Source: Burkholderiaceae bacterium (GTDB lineage: Bacteria > Pseudomonadota > Gammaproteobacteria > Burkholderiales > Burkholderiaceae_C). From it: 41,876 nucleotides of DNA. Of the stretch, positions 20,633 through 30,112 are shown in pieces. Within the stretch, counting starts at the first letter, position 1, and every line of letters begins with the position of its first letter. The position numbers and the translations under genes were made by a program. Below the pieces are notes generated by a model. It saw nothing but the letters and a program-made list of their open reading frames with translations, was not told the origin of the DNA and did no database searches. The stretch lies in contig JAITWT010000183.1 of assembly GCA_031285125.1 (NCBI GenBank), positions 1 to 41,876 of the forward strand. Reading direction: 5' to 3'.

Positions 20633-22018
20633 TCATTTCCAGCCCAGGCTATGCGCCAGCGCTTGACCGGTCTGTTTGTAACCGGCCGGGCTCAGGTGCG
20701 TCAGGTCATGGCCCATGAGAGACGGCGCCGCGTAGAACCAGCCGTAGCTGCCGCCGGGGCCTCCCATCAGGTCTTGCCAGTTCCAGGCGACGCAGCCGAA
20801 GCGTTTGCCGATTTCGCGCTGGGTCGCTGCGATTTGCTGGTGCGTGCGGCTAAATCCAAGCAGATCACCTCTGGAGCCGTGCTCCTCCAGGACACCGCGG
20901 TCGGGCGGGCCGACCAGCACGCAGGAGGCAGAAGGAAAAATCTGACGCATGTTGGTGAGCGCCTGGGTCAGCAGCGCAACGTATTTATCGTGGTCGAAAG
21001 ACAGGGTGTTGCCTTCGTTCGTGCCGTACTCCAGGATCACGCCGTCGTAGCTCACGCCGTGCAAAGCTTGTTGGATGTAAGCCGGATCGGCATTGGCCCA
21101 GCCGCGCACCGTGGCCGAGGGGATGCCAAAAACGTCAAAGCTCAACGCTGGCGGATTCGTGTCGTCGAGGATAAAGCCGTACAGCGTGAAGCGGCCCTGA
21201 GTCACTTGTAGCTTGAGGGTGGAGATGGGCGCATCGCTGCGTAAAGTCAGCGTTTGGGACGGGGTTGTGCCATCGCCGTTCGTATTCAGCGCGACATCGC
21301 TTGTCGCGCTGCCATTGACAGACAGTTCGAGCGCGCTGCCGGCAGAGGCGTGATAGACGATGCGCACTTCGCGCAGGGTGGGACGGTCACTGGCGTCACG
21401 CAGATCGAGCCAGAGGTAACTGTCCGGGCCGGCTTGAGCCACGCGGTTGGCCAAGGCGGGGCCGCTGATGGTGGGCGTCGTGGAGGCGTAGGACAGTTCC
21501 GTATCCCAGCCCGGCCCGATACAGTAAGCGTGCAGTTGCGCTAAGCGTACGTTGGCGCGGCCCATGGTGGGCGGCAGATAGCGCGTGCCAACCGTCAGGC
21601 CGTTGGCGCGCAGCGTACGCAGCAGCGTCGGTATGAAGGGGCCGGCGGCGATGTGGCTGTCGCCCCAGACAGCGATGCGGCGCGGCTGTGCAAGGCTCTG
21701 TAAGGTCAAGCCGGGGATCTCTTGCGGGTCCAGCACGGGCTGTTCGCGGATCACGGTTTGCGCCAAGGCGCCAAGCTCGTTCGCCGGAGGGACCCGCTTG
21801 CTGGGCGGCTGAGACGGATACCGGCGCGAATCGGCCGGGAGCTTGGGCCTGAAGCTGGGGCATTCAGTTCGATCCCATTGGCCCGCATCGGGCCCCGATA
21901 CAAAGTTGAGCACCTGTTCGGGTGGTTGTATGCGTGCTGGAGGCTGGGCGCGCGCCGGCCCGAACCCGAACAGAGCCAGCGCCAGCATTGCAAGCGCCGG
22001 AGCGGCGATCCGCGTCAT
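20633..22018 (-). CDS. Secreted SGNH/GDSL hydrolase, possibly Ape1/PatB-like O-acetylesterase
   Basis: Signal peptide MTRIAAPALAMLALALFGFGPARA; block I AVWGDSHIAAG; insert YLWLDLRDASDRPTLREVRIVYHASAGSALELSVNG; EYGTNEG; catalytic DLTHLSPAGY. Confidence 0.8.
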   Translation of the reverse strand: MTRIAAPALAMLALALFGFGPARAQPPARIQPPEQVLNFVSGPDAGQWDRTECPSFRPKLPADSRRYPSQPPSKRVPPANELGALAQTVIREQPVLDPQEIPGLTLQSLAQPRRIAVWGDSHIAAGPFIPTLLRTLRANGLTVGTRYLPPTMGRANVRLAQLHAYCIGPGWDTELSYASTTPTISGPALANRVAQAGPDSYLWLDLRDASDRPTLREVRIVYHASAGSALELSVNGSATSDVALNTNGDGTTPSQTLTLRSDAPISTLKLQVTQGRFTLYGFILDDTNPPALSFDVFGIPSATVRGWANADPAYIQQALHGVSYDGVILEYGTNEGNTLSFDHDKYVALLTQALTNMRQIFPSASCVLVGPPDRGVLEEHGSRGDLLGFSRTHQQIAATQREIGKRFGCVAWNWQDLMGGPGGSYGWFYAAPSLMGHDLTHLSPAGYKQTGQALAHSLGWK

Positions 22019-22208
22019 TGTTGATTTGGAATGCGGTTTTCCCTCTCGCCCATAGGGTAGGGGCTGGGAGTGAAAGTTAGGACAAGACGGGGTTAAAGGC
22101 TTGTTGAGCTGGGCCTTGAGGTACGCACCCATCATCGGAGAACGATACCGTCAGTTGACGGCATGAAAAAAACAAAGAGGACAACAGCAAAAGGCCGACA
22201 CATGGCTT

Positions 22209-24755
22209 TCAAAAGATCGAAGGCGGCAGCTCCGTACGGTCTTGTACCGATCGAAAAAGCTGCCCGACGGACATATCGCTGAATGCAAATGGAGTTGCCG
22301 GTAGCGGGCAGTTGTCATCGTGCCTCGCGGCGCAGGCGCGGTCTGCCGAGTCCGTCAATTTCAAACAGAGCGCCGCGCCATGCGCAGCCCATGGCGTGAT
22401 CCATGGCGCGGTGGTAAGGGGGGGCTTATTTTTGTTCTGTGCGATGCCCATGGTGCCGTTGCGCGCTTGTCCGAGCGGCGGCGTTGACGCAAACCGGCCC
22501 GCATCCATGATGGCTGCGATGAAAGCGCGCTGACCTTTGACGGTCAGATGCACGCCATCGGAAACGAAAAATTTTCGATGGCCATCCGATGCTTTGCGCC
22601 AGTCCACCAGGACCACATTGGGGTAATCGGCGACCACGCGGTCGAACAGTGCGTCGTTGGCGTCCATCCAGCGCCGCGGCACGTGGGCGTTGACCAGAAG
22701 CACGCGGCTGACGTTGGTCAGCAAAGACAGAATTTGCCGTAACTGGTTTTCGGTGACGTAACCGTTGGTGCCCAGATGCACCAGCACCACGGGGCGCAGC
22801 TGCCGGGCGCGGCTGAGCGACCGTATGGTGGCGAGCACGTTGGCGGCCTGCCAGCCGATGGTGGCGTGGATATCCACGCCTTGGAGTGTGGCCGCAAGCA
22901 GGCGACTTGAACCCAGCAGGACGGAGTCGCCCACGGCGGTCAGATCGCCGCCGGTATAGCTGGGGGTGGCGCTGGGTTGTCTGGTGTCCTTGGGGGGCGG
23001 CGGCAGCGTTGGCGTGTGGGCGACAGGGGTTGGGCCCGGTGAGCTCGACGCTACGCTGTTGAGCGTAGATGTATCGGGCAGGTCGGAGGGTTGGACGTCG
23101 AGGACCGCGCGGACATCCGGTGCCGGCGTTTCGTGATTGGGCGCGCGCAGCAGCACGGTGGCTACGGCGCTGAAGGTCACCAAAACCCCCGCAAGCAGTG
23201 CGATGCCACGCCGCCAGGCGGAGTTGCGCCGTCCTCCGGGGGTGTGCAGATTGCGCCAAATGCGTTCAAGCAAGCCATGGCGGATGGGGGCCTCGATCCA
23301 GGCATAGGAAAGCGCCGCGATGGCGATCGACAGCGCGACGCGACCGATCGCTACAACCTCCGACGGCAGTGTCGGCAAGTCGACGCCGGGGCGCATCAAC
23401 ATAAAGATGGGCCAATGCCACAAATAGATGCCGTAGGAACGGTCGCCGATCCAGCGCATGACGCGGTTATCCAGCCAGAGGCCGAAAACTGAACCGGAAT
23501 GCGTGGCTGCCATGATCAGCGCGGCACTGGCCATGGCTGAAACCAGCAATCCCCACGGGTAAAGCCAGGGGGTTTCTTCGCCGAGCGAGGCAAAAAGCGC
23601 CAGCGTGGCGGCCAGTGCGGCCAGTCCGAGAGCAAGGGGTTTCCAAGCGCGCACCGCGGTTGACCAGCGATGGGGCCACCACCGCCGGCCCAGCGCTGAA
23701 CCGAACAACAGCAAAAAGCCATGCGCAAGAACGAAGGGTTTCCCAAGGCGGCTTGTGCCCGTCGCAACGAATGGGCCATTGGGCCGCCACAGCAAACCCA
23801 ACGCGGCGCCGAACAGCAACGGAAAGCCGTGCGTATCGGTGCCGAAGTACAAACGTGACGGATCGGCTTGGCTGGCGGGGTAGCCCATCTTCGTTGACAT
23901 GAGCGCCATCCATGCCGCGGATGCGATCGCCAGGACGAGCGCGATGATGGCCATCCAGCCACGGCCCAGGCGCGGCAGGCCCCACAGCACCAAGGGCGCC
24001 CACAGGAGATAAAACTGTTCTTCGATCGCCAGCGACCACAGGTGCATCAGCAGCGGCTGCCGGCCCAATGTCTCGAAATACGAGGTCTCGCGTGTAATCA
24101 GCTCCCAGTTCGTGATGTAAAAAAACGAAGCAAGTGCGTCATTGCGCAGCCGCGGCAGGGCATCAATCGCGAACAGCGAGGCGACGATGACCATGGCGGC
24201 GATCATCAGCCAGACCGCCGGCAGCAGCCGTTTGGCGCGTCTCCAATAGAACGACAGCAACTGGCCAGCGCTTCGATGGGGGCTCTGATTGGCCAGCAAC
24301 CCGGTAATCAGGAAGCCAGAAATGACGAAAAAAAGATCAACGCCGAGGTAACCGCCCTGAGCCCACGAAAGGTCGGAGTGAAAGAGCAGAACCGCGCACA
24401 CTGCGATGGCGCGTAGGCCATCGAGCCCGCGCAGCCGGGCAGGCTGCGTTTGGGGCTGAACATCGGGCGCAGGGGCGATGGCGTGGGCGGTCTTTTTCCG
24501 GATACTGCTTTTTGCCGTTTGCAGCGGCCCATCAGTATCTGACGCGGTGGCGGCGTTGCCTGATGCTTCGGGGGGGCTTTCGCGGCGGCGATGAAGTAAG
24601 AGGGTTGGGTCGAAGAACCGGCGCAGGCTTTGAGCATAGCCGGCGATCCGGCGATGAATTGCGTCCAATGCATTCAATTGGATACGCAGCAGCATCTTCA
24701 GAAGCAAGAGGATCAGTATTTTGATGAGCGCCGGTTGACGCGAGAATGAGAGCAT
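22209..24755 (-). CDS. Acyltransferase-3 family membrane protein with C-terminal SGNH domain (OatA/OafA-like)
   Basis: RLRGLDGLRAIAVCAVLLFHSDLSWAQGGYLGVDLFFVISGFLITGLL; WSLAIEEQFYLLW; SGNH part TAVGDSVLLGS...HLGTNGYV...SDGVHLTVKGQ. Confidence 0.9.
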   Translation of the reverse strand: MLSFSRQPALIKILILLLLKMLLRIQLNALDAIHRRIAGYAQSLRRFFDPTLLLHRRRESPPEASGNAATASDTDGPLQTAKSSIRKKTAHAIAPAPDVQPQTQPARLRGLDGLRAIAVCAVLLFHSDLSWAQGGYLGVDLFFVISGFLITGLLANQSPHRSAGQLLSFYWRRAKRLLPAVWLMIAAMVIVASLFAIDALPRLRNDALASFFYITNWELITRETSYFETLGRQPLLMHLWSLAIEEQFYLLWAPLVLWGLPRLGRGWMAIIALVLAIASAAWMALMSTKMGYPASQADPSRLYFGTDTHGFPLLFGAALGLLWRPNGPFVATGTSRLGKPFVLAHGFLLLFGSALGRRWWPHRWSTAVRAWKPLALGLAALAATLALFASLGEETPWLYPWGLLVSAMASAALIMAATHSGSVFGLWLDNRVMRWIGDRSYGIYLWHWPIFMLMRPGVDLPTLPSEVVAIGRVALSIAIAALSYAWIEAPIRHGLLERIWRNLHTPGGRRNSAWRRGIALLAGVLVTFSAVATVLLRAPNHETPAPDVRAVLDVQPSDLPDTSTLNSVASSSPGPTPVAHTPTLPPPPKDTRQPSATPSYTGGDLTAVGDSVLLGSSRLLAATLQGVDIHATIGWQAANVLATIRSLSRARQLRPVVLVHLGTNGYVTENQLRQILSLLTNVSRVLLVNAHVPRRWMDANDALFDRVVADYPNVVLVDWRKASDGHRKFFVSDGVHLTVKGQRAFIAAIMDAGRFASTPPLGQARNGTMGIAQNKNKPPLTTAPWITPWAAHGAALCLKLTDSADRACAARHDDNCPLPATPFAFSDMSVGQLFRSVQDRTELPPSIF

Positions 24756-24967
24756 CGTTGCGCACCTTCAAATTCCTGATGGACAGACGAATGCTTGCAA
24801 GCGATCGAGAAGTGCGGATAAAGCGCCCGCGCGCTGAAGCTGCACGCAGGCTTCAGGCGTGTGCGCGGATCCGATGACACAGTCAGCGCCGCTGCCGGCG
24901 CGAAGTCTCGATTTCATGTCCAGACACTCTCATACTCGTGAAATAGTACGCGCATCATTTTTACCCT

Positions 24968-25402
24968 TTATCCGCGCCGGTTGAGCCCATCGCGGATCTC
25001 GCGCAGCAACATGATGTCCTCAGGCGGCTGCGCAGGCGCTGCGGGCTCGGGCAGCTTGGTGCGGCGCAGGCGGTTGATTTGTTTAACCATCATGAACACC
25101 ACGAAAGCCAGAATCACAAAGTTCACCACGATGCTGATGAAATTCCCGTACGCGAACACCGGCACACCCACCTTCTTCAATTCCGCGATGGTATGCACAG
25201 TCCCCGGCGGCGCTGTGCCTAGCACGATGAAAAGGTTGGAAAAATCGAGCCTTCCTATGATCAGGCCGATGAGCGGCATGATGATGTCGTTGACCAGTGA
25301 ATCGACAATTTTGCCGAATGCCCCGCCAATGATGACGCCCACGGCCAGATCGATCACGTTGCCCTTAACGGCAAACTCACGGAACTCCTTGAGAATGCTC
25401 AC
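24968..25402 (-). CDS. mscL: Large-conductance mechanosensitive channel
   Basis: [47 protein letters not shown]. Confidence 0.97.
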   Translation of the reverse strand: MSILKEFREFAVKGNVIDLAVGVIIGGAFGKIVDSLVNDIIMPLIGLIIGRLDFSNLFIVLGTAPPGTVHTIAELKKVGVPVFAYGNFISIVVNFVILAFVVFMMVKQINRLRRTKLPEPAAPAQPPEDIMLLREIRDGLNRRG

Positions 25403-25726
25403 GATTCAAACCCTTTGATCAAATGTCAAATATAAAATATATCAAATAGTTAGATTCGGCAGTATAGGGAATCTTTGAACAAAAATCTGTATAAATTGGT
25501 TATCGTGGCTGTGCAGGCACACCAGAGGCGCTTATGGCAGGGCTGGCCGGAGGCGCGGCGCATCTGCGCGATTTTCATCTCCCGCAAGCTCGTCTCCCAC
25601 GATGGCTGCAAGCAAAACGCAGGGGCCGATGCCAGCGCGCAGCGATTCCCCCAGTGGATGTTTCCAAGGCGCTCGATTACAATAGTAAGTTGGCTCCAAC
25701 GACTCCAATCCTCCAGGAAGATTGAA

Positions 25727-26347
25727 ATGAGTGACATTCCCGCCGGCTCACACCCGGTCGATACAAGTAAAAGGACGTGGCTGATCGCATCTGGCTGCGC
25801 TGGTGCTGTGGGTGGCATTGCCACGCTCGTGCCATTTGTCAGCAGTTTTCAGCCCTCCACGACAACCAAAGTGGCGGGCGCGCCGGTTGAAGTGGATATC
25901 AGCGGGCTCAGAACGGGCGAAAAGATGACCGTGATGTGGCGCGGTCAGCCCGTATGGATTCTCAAACGCACGCCCGAGCAGATTGCTGGGTTATCCGATC
26001 CCAAGCACAAAGCCGAACTGGCCGATCCCGATTCGGGGCTGAACGCGGATGAATATACGCCGCCTTATGCGCGTAACGATCATCGTTCGATCAAGCCCGA
26101 AGTGCTGATCACGATCGGCGTCTGCACCCACTTGGGGTGCACGCCTATCGACCATCTTCAGCCCGGTGCACAGCCTTCGTTGCCGGATGACTGGATCGGC
26201 GGCTTCCTATGCCCCTGTCACGGTTCAACCTACGATTTGGCTGCCCGTGTCTATAAGAACAAGCCCGCGCCGTTCAACCTGAAAGTACCGCCGCACGTGT
26301 ACCTTTCGGATACGCGGCTGTTGATCGGTGACGACAAGAAGGCCTGA
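25727..26347 (+). CDS. petA: Ubiquinol-cytochrome c reductase Rieske iron-sulfur subunit
   Basis: MSDIPAGSHPVDTSKRTWLIASGCAGAVGG; Rieske motifs CTHLGC and CPCHGS. True start inside the supplied ORF. Confidence 0.96.
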   Translation: MSDIPAGSHPVDTSKRTWLIASGCAGAVGGIATLVPFVSSFQPSTTTKVAGAPVEVDISGLRTGEKMTVMWRGQPVWILKRTPEQIAGLSDPKHKAELADPDSGLNADEYTPPYARNDHRSIKPEVLITIGVCTHLGCTPIDHLQPGAQPSLPDDWIGGFLCPCHGSTYDLAARVYKNKPAPFNLKVPPHVYLSDTRLLIGDDKKA

Positions 26348-26361
26348 CAAGGGGAACAAAC

Positions 26362-27828
26362 ATGGCTGAATACAAGGAAATCTCCCCCGATGCTCCCGCG
26401 GGTGCCAAGCTGCTCAACTGGATCGACAACCGTTTCCCGTTGACGAAGCTGTGGAATGACCAGTGGGGTCAATACTACGCACCGAAGAATTTCAACTGGT
26501 GGTACATCTTCGGCATTCTGGCAACGGTGGTGCTGGTCAATCAGATCGTCACCGGCATTTTCCTGACGATGAACTACAAGCCGGACGCGTCGCTGAACGC
26601 CGCCGGTGTGCCCGTGGCGTTTGCCTCGGTCGAGTACATCATGCGCAATGTATCGTGGGGTTGGCTGATCCGGTACATGCATTCGACCGGGGCTTCATTC
26701 TTCTTCATCGTAATCTATCTGCACATGTTCCGCGGGTTGATGTACGGAAGCTACCGCAAGCCACGCGAGTTGGTCTGGGTGTTCGGCTGCGCAATCTTTT
26801 TGTGCCTGATGGCGGAAGCTTTCATGGGCTACCTGCTGCCGTGGGGCCAGATGAGCTATTGGGGCGCGACCGTGATTGTCAATCTGTTCGGGGCAATTCC
26901 CTTTATTGGTGAGCCTCTTTCCGAATGGATCCGTGGCGACTACGTCATTGGGGATGCCACGCTCAATCGCTTCTTCAGCTTCCATGTGATCGCTGTTCCG
27001 CTGGTGTTGCTCGGGCTGGTGGTGGCGCACCTGATCGCGCTGCACGAAGTGGGTTCGAACAACCCCGATGGTATTGAGATCAAGGCCAAGCGCGGGCCCG
27101 ATGGTCATCCTCTCGATGGCATCCCCTCGCATCCCTACTACACCATGCACGACATCTTCGGCGTGGTGATGTTCCTGTTCGTGTTCGCAGCAATCATTTT
27201 CTTTGCGCCCACGATGGGGGGCTACTTCCTGGAAGCCAACAATTTCATTCCGGCCAATCCGATGCAAGGGCCCAATGAAATTTCGCCCGTGTGGTACTTC
27301 ACGCCTTTCTATTCAATGTTGCGTGCGACCACCGATCAGATGGTCATGGTATTCATGGTGATTGCCGCAGTGGCCGGGATCTGGGTTGCTCTCAAGTCAT
27401 TCGCCAAGGGGCGCGGGAAGACGGGCATCATTGCTTTTGTCGCAGCCGTGGTGGTGGTCGGATTGCTCTGGATGCTGCAGGCGAAATTTTGGGGCGTCGT
27501 GGTTATGGGCGTATCAGTGGTCATCCTGTTCTTCATGCCCTGGCTTGATTACTGCCAGGTCAAGTCGATCCGTTACCGTCCAGGCTGGCACAAGCTTGTC
27601 TACGCGGTGTTCGTGGTGTTCTTCCTGGTGCTGGGCTATCTAGGCAGCAAGCCGCCGGGAGTATGGGGCACGATCGCATTGACCCAGACCTTCTCGCTGG
27701 ATCTTGCGCAAACGGTCGCGCAAATTGGCACGCTGGTTTATCTGGGCTTTTTCGCGCTGATGCCGTGGTGGAGCCGCCTGGGACAATGCAAGCGCGTGCC
27801 CGAGCGTGTGACTTTTGTGGCGCACTGA
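26362..27828 (+). CDS. petB: Cytochrome b of the bc1 complex
   Basis: FNWWYIFGILATVVLVNQIVTGIFLTMNYKPD...GYLLPWGQMSYWGATVI; follows petA. Confidence 0.97.
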   Translation: MAEYKEISPDAPAGAKLLNWIDNRFPLTKLWNDQWGQYYAPKNFNWWYIFGILATVVLVNQIVTGIFLTMNYKPDASLNAAGVPVAFASVEYIMRNVSWGWLIRYMHSTGASFFFIVIYLHMFRGLMYGSYRKPRELVWVFGCAIFLCLMAEAFMGYLLPWGQMSYWGATVIVNLFGAIPFIGEPLSEWIRGDYVIGDATLNRFFSFHVIAVPLVLLGLVVAHLIALHEVGSNNPDGIEIKAKRGPDGHPLDGIPSHPYYTMHDIFGVVMFLFVFAAIIFFAPTMGGYFLEANNFIPANPMQGPNEISPVWYFTPFYSMLRATTDQMVMVFMVIAAVAGIWVALKSFAKGRGKTGIIAFVAAVVVVGLLWMLQAKFWGVVVMGVSVVILFFMPWLDYCQVKSIRYRPGWHKLVYAVFVVFFLVLGYLGSKPPGVWGTIALTQTFSLDLAQTVAQIGTLVYLGFFALMPWWSRLGQCKRVPERVTFVAH

Positions 27829-27847
27829 TGACGGGGAGCATAAGACC

Positions 27848-28606
27848 ATGAAAAAATTGATCCTCATCCTGGTAGCCGCTTTGGGCCTGTCGGTCTCGGT
27901 GGGTGTTTGTGCGCAAGAAGGCGGTGTGCCTTGGGACAAAGCGCCCGATAAGACACAGGATGTCAAAGCGCTGCAACACGGCGCTGCCTTGTTCGCCAAC
28001 TACTGCATGGGGTGCCATTCGGCCTCCTTCATGCACTACAGCGATCTGCAAAAGCTCGGCCTCAGTGAGCAGCAGATCAAAAACAACCTGATGTTTGCCA
28101 CCGACAAAATCGGTGACATGATGAAAACCAACATGGCCCCGGCGCAAGCCAAGGCGTGGTTTGGCGTTGTGCCGCCTGACCTCACTTTGATTGCGCGCTC
28201 GCGCGCCGTCGAAGGCCACTCAGGTGCCGACTATCTGTACAACTACCTGCGCGGCTTCTACCGTGACGAGACCAAGCCCACAGGCTGGAATAACACCGTA
28301 TTCCCGGGTGTGGCCATGCCCAATGTGCTTTGGGAATTGCAAGGTGAGCGCCACCTCAAACATGTCGAGACGCAGCAGGGGGGCCAGAAAGTCGCTACGG
28401 CTCAGTTCGAGCAAATCACCCCGGGTACGGTGACGCCTGCCAAGTTTGATGATGACGTCGCCGATCTGGTGGCTTTTTTGCAGTGGATGGGCGATCCCGC
28501 TTATGAAACGCGCGTGCATCTGGGAATCTGGGTGCTGCTGTTCCTCGCCGTGTGCATTTTCTTGACGTGGCGTCTGAACAAGGCGTACTGGAAAGAGATC
28601 AAGTAA
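27848..28606 (+). CDS. petC: Cytochrome c1
   Basis: Signal peptide MKKLILILVAALGLSVSVGVCAQ; haem motif CMGCH; C-terminal TM LGIWVLLFLAVCIFLTWRL. Confidence 0.96.
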   Translation: MKKLILILVAALGLSVSVGVCAQEGGVPWDKAPDKTQDVKALQHGAALFANYCMGCHSASFMHYSDLQKLGLSEQQIKNNLMFATDKIGDMMKTNMAPAQAKAWFGVVPPDLTLIARSRAVEGHSGADYLYNYLRGFYRDETKPTGWNNTVFPGVAMPNVLWELQGERHLKHVETQQGGQKVATAQFEQITPGTVTPAKFDDDVADLVAFLQWMGDPAYETRVHLGIWVLLFLAVCIFLTWRLNKAYWKEIK

Positions 28607-28632
28607 ACACACGCCACGTTAGCTGGCCGTAT

Positions 28633-28691
28633 CGCGCGACCGGCTCTATGGAGTGGGTCGCGCGCCAGCGTACCCACTCTTTTGATTTTTA
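28633..28691 (+). terminator. Overlapping alternative hairpins, the downstream one terminator-like
   Basis: Hairpin 1: CGCGCGACC (28633-28641) with GGTCGCGCG (28656-28664). Hairpin 2: GAGTGGGT (28651-28658) with ACCCACTC (28672-28679), followed by TTTTGATTTTT. Confidence 0.6.
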
Positions 28692-28704
28692 GGAGTCTGC
28701 CACC

Positions 28705-29316
28705 ATGATGGTGCTGTATTCAGGAACCACCTGCCCTTTCTCACACCGTTGCCGTTTCGTGCTATTTGAGAAAGGCATGGACTTTGAAATCCGCGATGTC
28801 GATCTTTACAACAAGCCCGAAGACATCAGCGTCATGAATCCCTATGGTCAGGTACCGATCCTGGTGGAGCGGGATTTGATTCTGTATGAGTCGAACATCA
28901 TCAATGAGTACATTGATGAACGGTTTCCGCATCCGCAGCTGATGCCTGGTGATCCGGTCGATCGCGCGCGCGCGCGGCTGTTTCTGCTGAACTTTGAAAA
29001 AGAGTTGTTCGTCCACGTTGCCACGCTGGAAAGCCGCAGTGCCCGCAACAACGAAAAAACGCTGGAAAAAGCGCGCACCTATATTCAGGACCGGCTCACG
29101 CAACTGGCGCCGGTATTTCTCAAGAACAAATTCATGCTCGGCGATAATTTTTCGATGCTCGATGTGGCGATCGCGCCGTTGCTGTGGCGGCTTGACTACT
29201 ACGGCATCGAACTGAGCAAGAACGCTGCGCCGCTGCTCAAATACGCCGAACGCATTTTTTCTCGTCCGGCTTACATCGAGGCGCTAACGCCCTCCGAGAA
29301 GGTGATGCGCAAGTAA
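28705..29316 (+). CDS. sspA: Stringent starvation protein A (GST-like)
   Basis: MVLYSGTTCPFSHRCRFVLFEKGMDFEIRDVDLYNKPEDISVMNPYGQVPILVERDLILYESNIINEYIDERFPHPQLMP. Confidence 0.95.
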   Translation: MMVLYSGTTCPFSHRCRFVLFEKGMDFEIRDVDLYNKPEDISVMNPYGQVPILVERDLILYESNIINEYIDERFPHPQLMPGDPVDRARARLFLLNFEKELFVHVATLESRSARNNEKTLEKARTYIQDRLTQLAPVFLKNKFMLGDNFSMLDVAIAPLLWRLDYYGIELSKNAAPLLKYAERIFSRPAYIEALTPSEKVMRK

Positions 29317-29356
29317 GGCGATCGCACTGCGCTGTCCTATCCGTCGACACATTGCC

Positions 29357-29884
29357 ATGCTCAACGCGATCGAGTCCTCCTCCACCCGCCCGTACTTGAT
29401 TCGGGCGATCTTCGAGTGGTGTAACGACAATGGCTTGACGCCCTACGTTGCAGTACAGGTTGACAATACGGTGCAGGTTCCGCGCGAATACGTTAAAGAC
29501 GGACAGATCGTCCTCAATATCAGCTACGACGCGACCGGCGCGCTGAAGCTGGGGAACGATTTGATCGAATTTAAAGCCCGTTTTGCGGGCATCGCACGCG
29601 AAATACTGGTGCCGATCAATCGTGTGATGGCGATCTATGCGCGCGAAAACGGCCAAGGTATCGCCTTCCCGCCGCTCAACGAAGCGGCCTCAGACACGGA
29701 GCAAACAACGCGATTTCCCGCGCCCGTGAGCCGCCGCGGCGACCATCCGCCCGCCCGCCTTGTGACGCCAGACACCCCCGGCGCCGGCCTCTCTTCGGAT
29801 CCCGCCGGGATGTCGCCCGAGGGGCCGGCCCCGCGCCCCCCTGAAGGCGGCGGCATGCGGCCTAAACTCAAGCGCATCAAGTAA
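29357..29884 (+). CDS. sspB: ClpXP protease specificity-enhancing factor
   Basis: SSTRPYLIRAIFEWCNDNGLTPYVAVQVDN...VLNISYDATGALKLGNDLIEFKARFAGIAREILVPINRVMAIYARENGQGIAFP. Confidence 0.95.
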   Translation: MLNAIESSSTRPYLIRAIFEWCNDNGLTPYVAVQVDNTVQVPREYVKDGQIVLNISYDATGALKLGNDLIEFKARFAGIAREILVPINRVMAIYARENGQGIAFPPLNEAASDTEQTTRFPAPVSRRGDHPPARLVTPDTPGAGLSSDPAGMSPEGPAPRPPEGGGMRPKLKRIK

Positions 29885-29937
29885 CCCATTCTTGCGGGCG
29901 TAGAACGCGCCTGGATCAACTCTACAATCCACAACCC

Positions 29938-30013
29938 GCCGCTTTAGCTCAGTTGGTAGAGCACCCGCCTTGTAAGCGGAAGGTCGTCCGTTCGATTCGG
30001 ACAAGCGGCACCA
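29938..30013 (+). tRNA. tRNA-Thr (anticodon TGT), CCA encoded
   Basis: GCCGCTTTAGCTCAGTTGGTAGAGCACCCGCCTTGTAAGCGGAAGGTCGTCCGTTCGATTCGGACAAGCGGCACCA; acceptor, D and T stems pair; loop CTTGTAA. Confidence 0.97.
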
Positions 30014-30112
30014 CCCCACCCAGAAAGCGCAGTTGAGCGCGTTCAACGGCGTGTTTTTAGGAATCAACGGCACGGTTCAAGGCGGCCCTGTTTTTGCAGG
30101 AGCCGCAACCGT

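Noticed and set aside
25475-25726. In-frame 84-codon N-terminal extension of petA
   Set aside because: The Rieske protein start MSDIPAGSHPVDTSKRTWL at 25727 is the expected N-terminus; the upstream part has no family features.
29964-29980. C-A mismatch at the top of the tRNA-Thr anticodon stem (CCCGC/GCGGA)
   Set aside because: All other stems, the anticodon loop and CCA are intact; a single 27-43 mismatch is tolerable and may be lineage-typical, so it is not evidence of a pseudogene.
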